Positions 45,178 to 53,359 of a stretch of 64,000 bases of DNA are shown here, piece after piece. Positions within the stretch are counted from its first letter, which is position 1. Every line of letters starts with the position of its first letter. The notes under the pieces are model-generated. The model made no database searches. It had not been told where the DNA came from and saw only the letters and a program-made list of their open reading frames with translations. Where the stretch lies: positions 124,001 to 188,000 of the forward strand of contig NZ_CP046455.1 of the NCBI RefSeq assembly GCF_009734425.1. Reading direction: 5' to 3'. Source of the DNA: Corynebacterium occultum. GTDB taxonomy: Bacteria; Actinomycetota; Actinomycetes; Mycobacteriales; Mycobacteriaceae. A program made the translations under genes and the position numbers.

Positions 45178-46377
45178 ATGAAACTCCGCAGACTATCCGC
45201 CATCTGTTTCGCCGCTACCCTGGCACTTATCCCGATGGCCTGCGCCCGTCCCGGCCCCGAAGCCACACCGCCCCCGAGTAGCACCACCACAACAACTGTT
45301 TCTCCAGCACCCCGGGAAGGCAGTCAATCGGGGAGGACTTCAGTACCTCCTGGCACATCCCCGGGCACGACGTTGTCCTCCAGTACCTCCCCCACCACAA
45401 GGCCACCAACCAGCACCCCGGTTCCGATCCCGCCGGAGCCTCCGCCCACGGATTGTGAATTGGCACGCCTGGATCTGGTGGAAACGGCCTTCGGGGCCTG
45501 GCTGAACTCCCAGATCATCCCCACCACGGACGCGGGCAACAACTTCTACTTCGAGGTGGGGAATAACCAGTTCAACCCCTGCTCAGAGCTGAGCTGGGTG
45601 ACCCTGGAGGGACAGAACACCAACCAGGAAGCTGCCTTGAGCACCGTACTCTTCTTCAACTATGAGGAGCTGATCAGCGATCCGCTGCCCATCCAATTCC
45701 CGGCCGTGGGGGTGGAGCGGATCAATGACAGCGCCCTGGAGGTCAGCTACAGCTATCTCATCGCTCCCCGGAATCCCGAGAAATTACCGGTGCATTACCG
45801 CATGGAAGGCGCCCGTCTGCTGGGGGACGAGCAGATCCCGGCCCAGTTCGACAACAATCCCCGCCTTGATCTCAGCCGCGCCGACCTGCCCGTGGAAGGC
45901 GATTTCCGGCCCTTCGGCAATGCCATCTACCGCCCATGGGATCAGGAGCTCCCAGTGCGGAAGCAGTACACGATCATGATGGGGGAGTCACGGATCAACT
46001 GTGATTTCCCGGCTTTCAATGGTCGGCAGTTGAGTTGCTACGCGGAGGATTCCGTACCCTGGCCGCTGCTCACCCCGGATTTCAAGGCCATCCCGGGGGA
46101 GTCCGCGAATCTGGCCCGGATGAATTTCCAGGCACCCTGGCACGTGGTGACCAGCCTGGTTGAACCACCCCAGGTGGGCGGCGAGCATGAGCTGCTGCCG
46201 GCGGAAGCCACGATCCAGGTGGGTGATTTCTTCATCCGCACCTACGGCGGGGCCATCATCATCCATGATGTCAACTGGGCTTACCGCCTGGGAGAGGGCA
46301 TCGCCGAACCCGTCGAGGTCCCCAGTTTCCAGACCGATATTTCCCGCCACCCTCAGAACCTGATCCCCTGGGGGTAG
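45178..46377 (+). CDS. LppP/LprE-type lipoprotein with Thr/Pro-rich linker
   Basis: The 399-residue protein has a signal peptide ending I-P-M-A-C22, a somewhat atypical lipobox. A Ser/Thr/Pro linker runs from 30 to 90. The LppP/LprE domain begins with C-E-L-A-R-L-D-L-V-E-T-A-F-G and N-Q-F-N-P-C-S-E-L-S-W-V near 95-145. It should be anchored on the outer face of the cytoplasmic membrane. Function is unknown. It is paralogous to the protein at 54722-55867, sharing D-P-L-P-I-Q and E-V-(S/T)-Y blocks. It is unlinked to neighbours. Confidence 0.8.
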   Translation: MKLRRLSAICFAATLALIPMACARPGPEATPPPSSTTTTTVSPAPREGSQSGRTSVPPGTSPGTTLSSSTSPTTRPPTSTPVPIPPEPPPTDCELARLDLVETAFGAWLNSQIIPTTDAGNNFYFEVGNNQFNPCSELSWVTLEGQNTNQEAALSTVLFFNYEELISDPLPIQFPAVGVERINDSALEVSYSYLIAPRNPEKLPVHYRMEGARLLGDEQIPAQFDNNPRLDLSRADLPVEGDFRPFGNAIYRPWDQELPVRKQYTIMMGESRINCDFPAFNGRQLSCYAEDSVPWPLLTPDFKAIPGESANLARMNFQAPWHVVTSLVEPPQVGGEHELLPAEATIQVGDFFIRTYGGAIIIHDVNWAYRLGEGIAEPVEVPSFQTDISRHPQNLIPWG

Positions 46378-46558
46378 CCCCTCCTTCCAGCTACGTCCCC
46401 AGCGGCGTAGGCCAGGAGCCGCGGCAGGGGAGCCGGGGTGGGGGGAGCAGGTGGCCATGATCGGGCGGGAAACCCCCACCGGCGAGAGATCTCTCCCCTC
46501 CGCGAGGAGGGGGAGGGAAGTCACCGTGGGGGAGATATTCTTGGGGTACCGGTACTGC

Positions 46559-46574
46559 TCCCCCTTGGGGGAGA
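46559..46574. repeat. Perfect GC palindrome
   Basis: CTCCCCCTTGGGGGAG forms a 7-bp stem with a two-base loop in the 257-base gap after the lipoprotein gene. Another hairpin, CCCCTCC-GCGA-GGAGGGG, lies at 46495-46512. A near copy of the palindrome occurs on the opposite strand near 47753-47767. None has a T-tract. Confidence 0.5.
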
Positions 46575-46634
46575 ATCAGATGGTTATGGGAAATAACATC
46601 CGATACGGGGGTAGCTTCCTCAGGGGTCGGTGAT

Positions 46635-46793
46635 TCAGGCCTTGCGGCGGGAATCGAGGAAGAGGACGAGGGCGGTGGTGCATGCTGCAAGGGTCGCGAG
46701 GGGGGTCTGCGCAACCCAGTTATTTCTGCTGTTATGGGGTTCATCTGCTGAAACCTGCACGGCGTCAACATTCTCGAGGGTGATGGTGCTCAT
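46635..46793 (-). CDS. Small single-helix membrane protein
   Basis: The 52-residue product has a polar first half (S-T-I-T-L-E-N-V-D-A-V-Q-V-S) and a C-terminal transmembrane helix (P-L-A-T-L-A-A-C-T-T-A-L-V-L-F-L) ending D-S-R-R-K-A, as in a tail-anchored protein with a basic end. AAGGAG lies 9 bases before ATG 46793, which supports it as a real gene. I do not recognise a family. It is separated from both neighbours by more than 250 bases. Confidence 0.6.
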   Translation of the reverse strand: MSTITLENVDAVQVSADEPHNSRNNWVAQTPLATLAACTTALVLFLDSRRKA

Positions 46794-47065
46794 GGTCTGA
46801 CGCTCCTTGGTTCTTCTCAATTCTTGTCTCTGTTGCTTGTTTGGCAGGCTATGCCCTCCCCATAAAACGCGCTAGGGTCTTCGCGAAGATGTTGGAAAAC
46901 TCTCCTAAACGGGGGTGGAAACGGGCGTCGCCCACCCCCAATGGGGGTGAACCTGTGTTCGCAGAGCGGTCATTGCCTCTCCAGCGTGGGCGAAAAATCC
47001 TCTACCGTGCCCAAGGTCACACCTTTGGCTGGAATTTTTAGAATTACTCAACGCTTGAAGTAAAT

Positions 47066-47677
47066 ATGACTGAGAATAAGAACAACCTGCTGGCCCTTGA
47101 CGAAGCCGCACAGAACCTCCTCTTCCGCGAGGCCCGCACCGCCAACGCCTTCACCGATGAGCCGGTGAGCGATGAGCAGATCAACGCCATCTTCGAACTG
47201 GTCAAGTGGGCTCCCACCGCCATGAACGCCCAGCCGCTGCGCGTCGCAGTGGTCCGCTCCGCCGAGGCCAAGACCCGCCTGCTCCCCCACATGGACGAGG
47301 GCAACCGCGCCAAGACCGAGGCTGCTCCGGCCACTGTCCTGCTCGCTGCGGATGTCGACTTCCATGATGAGCTCCCCAAGGTCTTCCCGCACTTCGAGGG
47401 CGCACGCGAGATGTTCGCCGCCAATGAAGAGGGTCGCGTGGGCATGGCTGAGCTGAACTCCGGCCTGCAGATCGGTTATGCCATCCTGGGTATTCGTGCC
47501 GCTGGCCTGGCTGCTGGCCCGATGACCGGCTTCAACGCCGAGGGCGTGTCCAAGGAATTCTTCCCGGACGGCCGCCACCGCGTCCTGGTCGCCATCAATA
47601 TCGGCAAGCCGGGCGAGGGTGCCTTCTATGATCGCCTGCCGCGTCTGGCCTTCGATGAGGTTGTCCAGACCTTCTAA
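47066..47677 (+). CDS. RutE-like nitroreductase-family oxidoreductase
   Basis: The 203-residue flavoprotein has the nitroreductase fold of the RutE/HadB malonic-semialdehyde-reductase group: R-E-A-R-T-A-N-A-F-T near 21-30, K-W-A-P-T-A-M-N-A-Q-P near 47-57 and G-L-A-A-G-P-M-T-G-F near 151-160. It probably uses FMN and NAD(P)H to reduce a small carbonyl or nitro compound. No pyrimidine-degradation genes adjoin it, so the Rut role is not supported by context. It ends in a strong bidirectional terminator. Confidence 0.85.
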   Translation: MTENKNNLLALDEAAQNLLFREARTANAFTDEPVSDEQINAIFELVKWAPTAMNAQPLRVAVVRSAEAKTRLLPHMDEGNRAKTEAAPATVLLAADVDFHDELPKVFPHFEGAREMFAANEEGRVGMAELNSGLQIGYAILGIRAAGLAAGPMTGFNAEGVSKEFFPDGRHRVLVAINIGKPGEGAFYDRLPRLAFDEVVQTF

Positions 47678-47705
47678 TCAAAAACCCTGAAAGGGGTGGA
47701 TGACA

Positions 47706-47748
47706 AAAATCCCGCTTCCCTCACGCACCGTGAGGGAAGCGGGATTTT
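47706..47748. terminator. Bidirectional terminator
   Basis: AAAATCCCGCTTCCCTCACG pairs perfectly with its complement across a three-base loop, giving T-runs on both strands. It serves the convergent nitroreductase and lipoprotein genes. Confidence 0.9.
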
Positions 47749-47773
47749 CTGTTCCCCAAGGGGGAGTGTATTT

Positions 47774-48409
47774 CTAGCCGGTGGTGATGGAGCGGTCCGC
47801 GCCGGAGACAGTGAAGGAGGTGTCTCCGCTGACGCAGGTGACATCTCTGGTCTGGGACACCTCGCAGGTGGTGGCATCCACCACGAGCTTCTCTCCGGGC
47901 TGCAACTGTGCCGGGGCGGGCGGCACACCCTCAAGAATGGTGTAGTGGATGCCGCCCATGCTGGCGGATACCGCGCCGGGGCGCTGTCCGGCAAAGGGGG
48001 CGTAGGTGATGTCGGGGACATCGGCGGCAGGAACGCCGGTGCAGGTCGCGCCATCCGGAGTGAGCAGGCAGGTGCCCGTCTCGCCGCTCTGGGTGGCGTA
48101 ATCGAAGACGTAGGGGCCGTCCATGGAGAACCGTGCGGGATCCACCAGGGTCGGGCCGGCGTCCGCGGTGGCATCGATGGAGGGGTTCGGGCTGCTCTCC
48201 TCCTCGACGGTGGTCTCCGGGGTGGGATCCTCCTCCGTGGTGGTGACCACGGTGGTGCTTTCGCTGCTTGTCTCCGATTCGGGGGTGCTCAGGGAGGCTG
48301 CGGTGTCGGCTGTGGTGGCGCTGTCATCCTCCGTGCTGGCGCTGCAGCCGGCGAGTCCGAGACTGAGGATGGCGAAGGCTGTCAGGGTGAATTTTCGAAT
48401 CGGGATCAT
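47774..48409 (-). CDS. Uncharacterised lipoprotein
   Basis: The 211-residue protein has a signal peptide with a perfect lipobox L-A-G-C22, then a Thr/Ser/Glu-rich linker (25-85) and a globular domain with four cysteines (C-L-L-T-P-D-G-A-T-C-T-G near 118-129; C-E-V and V-T-C near 180-190) that probably form disulfides. It should be surface-exposed at the outer membrane face of the cell. No family is recognised. TAGGGT ends 6 bases before the ATG, so the mRNA may be leaderless. Confidence 0.75.
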   Translation of the reverse strand: MIPIRKFTLTAFAILSLGLAGCSASTEDDSATTADTAASLSTPESETSSESTTVVTTTEEDPTPETTVEEESSPNPSIDATADAGPTLVDPARFSMDGPYVFDYATQSGETGTCLLTPDGATCTGVPAADVPDITYAPFAGQRPGAVSASMGGIHYTILEGVPPAPAQLQPGEKLVVDATTCEVSQTRDVTCVSGDTSFTVSGADRSITTG

Positions 48410-48491
48410 GTCTCGACCCTAAGACATGGGCAGGATCCGCGTCGCTTGAATCCCAAAACTTTGCCGATCTGTTGCCTCTCAGGCCTGAGAA

Positions 48492-49379
48492 CTAGGACTG
48501 GGGCCGCAGCTCCATATTGTCGATCAGCCGGACCGGGCCGACATGAATCGCGGCCACCACCAGCGCCGGGGAACGCAAGGGTTCCCGGAGAGTGGACTCA
48601 CTCACCGGCTCCAGGCTGGCGGGATCCACGATCTCCAGATGATCGAGTGTCACGCCCGTACTAGAGCGCAGCTCCTCCCGTGCCCCCTCAAGATCGATGA
48701 CTTCCCCGCTGGCCACCTCATCCCGCAGGCGGTGCAACACCTGTGACAACACCAGGGCATGGGTTCGTTCCTCGGGCGCGAGCCGTTGATTCCGGCTGGA
48801 TTCGGCCAATCCATCCGAGGCCCGGATGATCGGCACCGGACGGATCTCCACGGGGAAGTTCAGGTCCGCCACCATCCGCTTGATCACCGCCACCTGCTGG
48901 GCGTCCTTCTGTCCGAAGTAGGCGCGGAAGGCCAGAGCTCCGTCTGGGCGGGTCAGATGGAAGAGCTTTGCGACGACCGTGGCCACCCCGTCGAAATGCC
49001 CGGGACGGCTGGCACCCTCCAGGCGCTCACCCATCGTTCCGCTGCGCACCCAGAGCAGCGGGGTGCCATGGGGGTACATCTCCTGCTCAGTGGGGGCGAA
49101 GACGATGTCGGCGCCGGCCTCCTCCAGCAGGGCCACATCTTCGCTGAGCTGACGCGGATAGTTCCGGAAGTCATCGCAGTCCCCGAGGTTCTCAAATTGC
49201 AGGGGGTTGACGAAGATGGAGACCACCACCAGATCATTCTCTGACCTGGCCTGATTAACCAATGAGGCATGTCCATCATGGAGGGCTCCCATGGTGGGGA
49301 CAAGCCCTAGGGAAGTCTTTCCTGCGCTTGCTTCCCGGATCGCGGCGCGCAGCTGCGCGATGCTGTGGGTCAGATGCAT
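48492..49379 (-). CDS. panC: Pantoate-beta-alanine ligase
   Basis: The 295-residue enzyme joins pantoate and beta-alanine using ATP to make pantothenate. It has the HIGH-like [10 protein letters not shown] near 29-38, the pantoate site [16 protein letters not shown] near 157-163 and the KMSKS-like S-S-R-N-Q-R-L near 193-199. It starts 3 bases after the panB stop; the panBC operon order matches C. glutamicum. Confidence 0.95.
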   Translation of the reverse strand: MHLTHSIAQLRAAIREASAGKTSLGLVPTMGALHDGHASLVNQARSENDLVVVSIFVNPLQFENLGDCDDFRNYPRQLSEDVALLEEAGADIVFAPTEQEMYPHGTPLLWVRSGTMGERLEGASRPGHFDGVATVVAKLFHLTRPDGALAFRAYFGQKDAQQVAVIKRMVADLNFPVEIRPVPIIRASDGLAESSRNQRLAPEERTHALVLSQVLHRLRDEVASGEVIDLEGAREELRSSTGVTLDHLEIVDPASLEPVSESTLREPLRSPALVVAAIHVGPVRLIDNMELRPQS

Positions 49380-49382
49380 CGC

Positions 49383-50201
49383 TTAGTTGTCCTCATAGGA
49401 TTCCGCGGCGCTGGGGAACTGCCCACCGATGACATCTTCGTGATACTGGCGGGCAGCCGCCACCAGCTGCTCACCCAGGGTGGCGTATGCACGGACGAAA
49501 CGTGCCTTGTGACCCCGGTTCAGGCCGAAGGCATCCTGCCACACCAGAATCTGGCCATCTGTTCCCGCACCGGCACCGATGCCGATCACCGGGATGTTGA
49601 GCTCTGCGGTGACCTGGGCGGCGATCGCCGCGGGAGTCATCTCAATGACAACGGCGAAGGCGCCGGCCTCCTGCACAGCGAGGGCGTCGGCAAGCAGCTT
49701 TTCGGCCGCCGCGCCCCGGCCCTGGATGACCGGGCCGCCAAGGGAATGTTCGGACTGGGGGGTGAAACCGATGTGGGCGCAGACCGGGATTCCGGCATCG
49801 ACGATGCGGCGGATGCTCGGGGCCACCTCCACACCACCCTCCAGCTTCACACCGGCCACCCCGGACTCCTTCATGAAACGGACGGCGGTGTCCACGGCCT
49901 GCGCGGCGGAGGTTTCATAACTGCCGAAGGGCAGGTCGACGACCACGAAGGCACGCCTGGTGGCCTCGGCCACGGAGCGGGCCATGGTGATCATCTCCTC
50001 GATGGTGACCGAAAGGGTGGTCTCCCGCCCGAGGACGACATTGGCGGCGGAGTCACCCACCAGGAGCAGATCAATGCCAGCCTCATCAAAAATGGCGGCA
50101 GTGAGCGCGTCATAGCTGGTCAGGGCGGAAATCTTGAGACCCTCGGCCTTGGCCTGGGCGAAATGGCGGGTGCGAACCCGGGAAGCATCAATACCGGACA
50201 T
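49383..50201 (-). CDS. panB: 3-methyl-2-oxobutanoate hydroxymethyltransferase
   Basis: The 272-residue enzyme transfers a hydroxymethyl group from methylene-tetrahydrofolate to ketoisovalerate, making ketopantoate. It has T-S-Y-D-A-L-T-A near 27-34, the metal motif [11 protein letters not shown] near 47-57, K-L-E-G-G near 112-116 and H-I-G-F-T-P-Q near 136-142. The start M-S-G-I-D-A matches the C. glutamicum protein; a longer frame upstream does not. It is the first gene of panBC. Confidence 0.95.
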   Translation of the reverse strand: MSGIDASRVRTRHFAQAKAEGLKISALTSYDALTAAIFDEAGIDLLLVGDSAANVVLGRETTLSVTIEEMITMARSVAEATRRAFVVVDLPFGSYETSAAQAVDTAVRFMKESGVAGVKLEGGVEVAPSIRRIVDAGIPVCAHIGFTPQSEHSLGGPVIQGRGAAAEKLLADALAVQEAGAFAVVIEMTPAAIAAQVTAELNIPVIGIGAGAGTDGQILVWQDAFGLNRGHKARFVRAYATLGEQLVAAARQYHEDVIGGQFPSAAESYEDN

Positions 50202-50292
50202 GCGATGAGTATAGGTGCCGCGGAGCCGGCTACCCCACAATGCAAAGCCTTGATCGGTTTAGACTCCAGCCCCGGGATCCCGGCGCCAAGGC

Positions 50293-50859
50293 TCAGCTCT
50301 TCGGCCGGCCCCGCCTCACGCTGACCGTCTTCTCCCCCGGGATCCAGAAACGCAAGGGCGCCGCCGCATTCTTGGTGATCCCGATCCGGGGGCCACTCAC
50401 CCATTCCGGTTCCACCTCACGGGGGCGTAACGCAAAATCCCCGGAACTCCCGACCGGGGAGTGGTTGTCCTCAAGTTGCAGATCCAGTGCCTGCCCGAGG
50501 TTCCCCGGCCCCTGGGCCAGGCGGGCGAAGGGGACCTCACCGCGGCGTCGATAAGCAATCTCTTCCCCGGCCACCACCTCCCCGGCACGCAGCAGACAAC
50601 CCTGACCGATGCCTTCGGGGGCGCAGACGATATTGCCGGCGCGGTGGATGCCGTAGGAAAGGTAGACGTACATGTGCCCACCGGGACCGAACATGGCGGC
50701 ATTGCGCTCCGTGCGACCCCGGTGGGTGTGGGCGGCCGGATCCTCGGCACCCAGGTAAGCCTCCACCTCGGTGAGACGGATGCTGACTCCGGCGTGGGTG
50801 AGTACGCAACCCAGGAGCTGCGGGGCGACGATATCGGCGGGGTCCAGGAAATTGATCAT
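50293..50859 (-). CDS. 3-methyladenine DNA glycosylase (AAG/MPG family)
   Basis: The 188-residue monofunctional glycosylase excises alkylated purines. It has L-L-G-C-V-L-T near 15-21, the active-site block E-V-E-A-Y-L-G-A-E-D-P-A-A-H-T near 31-45, R-N-A-A-M-F-G-P-G-G-H-M-Y-V-Y-L-S-Y-G near 52-70, and Q-G-P-G-N-L near 115-120. It is cytosolic base-excision repair. A TAGACT -10 lies 9 bases before the start. It precedes panB on the same strand by 92 bases. Confidence 0.93.
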   Translation of the reverse strand: MINFLDPADIVAPQLLGCVLTHAGVSIRLTEVEAYLGAEDPAAHTHRGRTERNAAMFGPGGHMYVYLSYGIHRAGNIVCAPEGIGQGCLLRAGEVVAGEEIAYRRRGEVPFARLAQGPGNLGQALDLQLEDNHSPVGSSGDFALRPREVEPEWVSGPRIGITKNAAAPLRFWIPGEKTVSVRRGRPKS

Positions 50860-50972
50860 TGCTCACCAAGTCTAAGGATCGGAGCCGTGGAGGGAAAGCC
50901 ATTGTCCATCACCACCCGTTGTCAGATAGGTACCCTTGAGTCAGTAGTACGACCTGCCCTAAAGGAGGCCCC

Positions 50973-51569
50973 ATGACCAGCCTGCTCTTCGACCTCTACG
51001 GAGTCCTCATGCGGACCCAGAGTGAGGAAGCGAAACAGCGGATCGAAAGAGCAGTTCTGGGGGAGGCATCCATCTGGCCTGATTATTGGGCGCTGCGTCC
51101 CGCCTACGATGCCGGTCTGGTCAGCGATCAGAACTACTGGCATCAACTGCGGTTGCGCGCGGGGCTGGGGGATTTTGATCTCTATGAGGCGGTCGCCGCT
51201 GATGAGGAGAGCTGGTTGCATGCCGATACCAGGGTTGTGGATGAGGTGCTCAGTCTGATCGGTTCAGGCTGGCGGGCCGGTGTTCTGGCCAATATTCCAG
51301 CGGGTCTGGCGGAGCGGGTGCGGGAGAAGTACAGCTGGCTGGAGGAGTTCAATGCGGTGACCTTCTCCTCTGATATCGGCCTGGTTAAACCGGATGAGAA
51401 GGCCTTCCACGTCGCCCTGGATGCGATGGGAGCGAAAGCCGCCGACACCATTTTCTTCGATGATCATCCCGATAATGTGGAGGCGGCGGAGAAGCTCGGC
51501 ATGCGGGGTGTGCTGTTCCGGGATGTCTCCCAGATCCACGCCGTCCTGGAAGGGGTGAAAGCGCGATGA
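50973..51569 (+). CDS. HAD-superfamily hydrolase (subfamily IA)
   Basis: The 198-residue phosphatase-like protein begins L-L-F-D-L-Y-G-V-L, where the usual D-x-D-G motif keeps the nucleophile Asp but has Tyr in place of the acid/base Asp. Motif II is the later L-A-N-I-P-A-G-L; motif III has S-D-I-G-L-V-K-P-D-E-K; motif IV is F-F-D-D-H-P-D-N-V. The lost second Asp makes strong phosphatase activity doubtful. AAAGGAGG precedes the start. Its stop overlaps the gamma-carbonic anhydrase start by 4 bases. Confidence 0.85.
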   Translation: MTSLLFDLYGVLMRTQSEEAKQRIERAVLGEASIWPDYWALRPAYDAGLVSDQNYWHQLRLRAGLGDFDLYEAVAADEESWLHADTRVVDEVLSLIGSGWRAGVLANIPAGLAERVREKYSWLEEFNAVTFSSDIGLVKPDEKAFHVALDAMGAKAADTIFFDDHPDNVEAAEKLGMRGVLFRDVSQIHAVLEGVKAR

Positions 51570-52123
51570 GTGCGCAGCCCGGCCCCTTGCTCCTGCCCTT
51601 CGGGAATAAGCGTCCCCGGATTCATCGTTCTGCCTGGATCGCACCCACCGCCACGATCATTGGTGATGTGGAGATCGGGCCGGAGGCCTCCGTATTCTAT
51701 GGTGCGGTGCTGCGTGGGGATGTGAATGCGATCAAGGTGGGGGCCAGATCCAATATCCAGGACAATTGTGTCCTACATGTGGACCGCAACGCTCCCTGCA
51801 TCCTGGGTGCGGATGTCACCATCGGGCATCTGGCGCTGGTGCATGGTGCCCGGGTGGGGGATGGTTGCCTGATCGGTATGAAATCAGCCCTGCTCTCCCG
51901 CTCTGAGGTGGGTCCCGGTTCTCTGATCGCGGCTGGTGCGGTGGTGTTGGAGGGGCAGGTGATTGCCCCGCGTTCCCTGGCGGCGGGCATCCCGGCGAAG
52001 GTACGCCGGGAGCTTAGCCAGGAGCAGTCGGCGGCCTTTATCCCGCATGCGCGGCGCTATGTGGAGACCGCGGCCCAGCAGTCCGGGGAGCGCCTGCAGC
52101 TCGAGGATGTCTGGGTGGACTGA
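51566..52123 (+). CDS. Gamma-carbonic anhydrase-like hexapeptide protein
   Basis: The 185-residue protein is a left-handed beta-helix with I-x-G-D-V-E-I-G hexapeptide repeats. The metal-site histidines appear in H-V-D-R-N-A-P, T-I-G-H-L-A-L-V-H-G-A-R-V near 72-97. It resembles the YrdA/CaiE group; zinc- or iron-dependent carbonic anhydrase activity is possible but not certain. It is translationally coupled to the HAD gene. The same pair lies beside cysR in C. glutamicum. Confidence 0.88.
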   Translation: MSAQPGPLLLPFGNKRPRIHRSAWIAPTATIIGDVEIGPEASVFYGAVLRGDVNAIKVGARSNIQDNCVLHVDRNAPCILGADVTIGHLALVHGARVGDGCLIGMKSALLSRSEVGPGSLIAAGAVVLEGQVIAPRSLAAGIPAKVRRELSQEQSAAFIPHARRYVETAAQQSGERLQLEDVWVD

Positions 52124-52140
52124 GCCCTCCAGGGCCAGTT

Positions 52141-53289
52141 TCAGGGAGCCAGTTTCAGGGGGTCACGCAACAGCTGATCCAGGGCTGCGGCGCGCGCCAC
52201 GGCGCGGACAATTTCCCGGTGGGTGGGAATCATCCGCAGGTTCAGTTCGCTCTCCTCCAGCCCACGGACGGTTTCGGCGAAGACCCGGGGAGCGCCCGGG
52301 TCATCGGTGAAGGCGGAGCCGGCGACCACGATGGTCTGGGGCTGGTGGGCATCCACCAGATCGGCGGCAACCCGGCCGAGCAGGCGGGCGCGCTCATCCA
52401 GCAGGGAACGCACCTCAGGGTTTTTCTCTCCCTCCGCCACCGCGGTGCCCAGGTCGGGCAGATCCAGGCTCAGGTCCCGGAGGCGGCGCAGGAACCCCTG
52501 GGTGCTCAGTGCCTCCTCGGTGGCCAGGCCGGTGGTGTCCAGCACCTGGCTCTCGGTGCCAGGAAGGGTCCCGATGGAGTGGACACCCCGGTCATCGCTG
52601 ACGGCTGCGCCGAGGGAGTCATCGGCGAAGAGGATCAGCACATTCTCGCTTTCGCCGGGGGCCGGCAGCTCAGCGGACTGCATTTCGGCGGCCAGCAGGG
52701 CGGGCACCGCGGCGGCCACGATCACAGGGACGGAGAACTGGTAGCGCAGGCGTTCCGCCAGGTCCAGCTCATGCCAGCCGAGGTTGGGGGCGTTGACCAC
52801 GCCTTCACTGCTGACCCGCCCGGAGGTGGTCACCCCGACGCTGACCAGTGGGTTGGTGACTCCGTTGGTCAGTTGATGGAGGCCGGCGATGATGTACTCG
52901 AGGAAGTCCTCGGGGCGGGTCTCCGCCACGTTACGGTTGACGTTGCCGTCCCGGAAGGTCCGTCCCTTGGAGTCATACAGGGCCATGTAGGTGCTGGTGG
53001 TGCCGATGGCGATGCCGGCGTGCAACCAGGGACTGGGGGCCAGTTCGATCGGGATCGTGGGCCTTCCCCGTCCCCTGGCGCGGCTGAGGTCAGTGCGTTC
53101 ATGAACCAGTCCGGCGCCGATCAGGGCGTTGACTGCGCGGGTGACGGTGGGTTGGGAGAGACCGGTGGCGGTGACCAGTTCACTGCGGGTGATGATCTGG
53201 CGGGTGCGGATCAGGTGGAGGCACTTCGCTGCCGGCAATTGGGGTCGACTGAAGGGCGTCGGCGCTGTTGGGCGTGCAGAAGTGGTCAT
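52141..53289 (-). CDS. cysR: ROK-type regulator of sulfur assimilation
   Basis: The 382-residue ROK-family regulator has a MarR-like N-terminal helix-turn-helix (about 17-75: R-S-E-L-V-T-A-T-G-L-S-Q-P-T-V-T-R-A) and a sugar-kinase-like domain lacking the full kinase motifs. Its place beside panBC and the gamma-carbonic anhydrase, plus two McbR boxes in its promoter, match C. glutamicum CysR, which activates sulfate and sulfonate assimilation under McbR control. The ATG is 7 bases after TATTAT, a leaderless start. Confidence 0.85.
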   Translation of the reverse strand: MTTSARPTAPTPFSRPQLPAAKCLHLIRTRQIITRSELVTATGLSQPTVTRAVNALIGAGLVHERTDLSRARGRGRPTIPIELAPSPWLHAGIAIGTTSTYMALYDSKGRTFRDGNVNRNVAETRPEDFLEYIIAGLHQLTNGVTNPLVSVGVTTSGRVSSEGVVNAPNLGWHELDLAERLRYQFSVPVIVAAAVPALLAAEMQSAELPAPGESENVLILFADDSLGAAVSDDRGVHSIGTLPGTESQVLDTTGLATEEALSTQGFLRRLRDLSLDLPDLGTAVAEGEKNPEVRSLLDERARLLGRVAADLVDAHQPQTIVVAGSAFTDDPGAPRVFAETVRGLEESELNLRMIPTHREIVRAVARAAALDQLLRDPLKLAP

Positions 53290-53296
53290 GGCCTGA

Positions 53297-53359
53297 ATAA
53301 TAAGCTACATAGACAATGTAGTCTAATCAATCTCCGCCATAATTAGACCAAGCGGTCTA
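53297..53359 (-). promoter_or_regulatory. cysR promoter with two McbR boxes
   Basis: TATTAT (minus strand, 53297-53302) is the -10. Two palindromes, TAGACAATGTAGTCTA at 53310-53325 and TAGACCAAGCGGTCTA at 53344-53359, both fit TAGAC-N6-GTCTA, the McbR consensus of C. glutamicum. The first covers the -35 region. The second includes the stop codon of the upstream MFS gene. Confidence 0.85.

Noticed and set aside
46841..47041. A 66-codon plus-strand frame before the nitroreductase gene.
   Set aside because: Low-complexity basic sequence, no ribosome site and no family resemblance.
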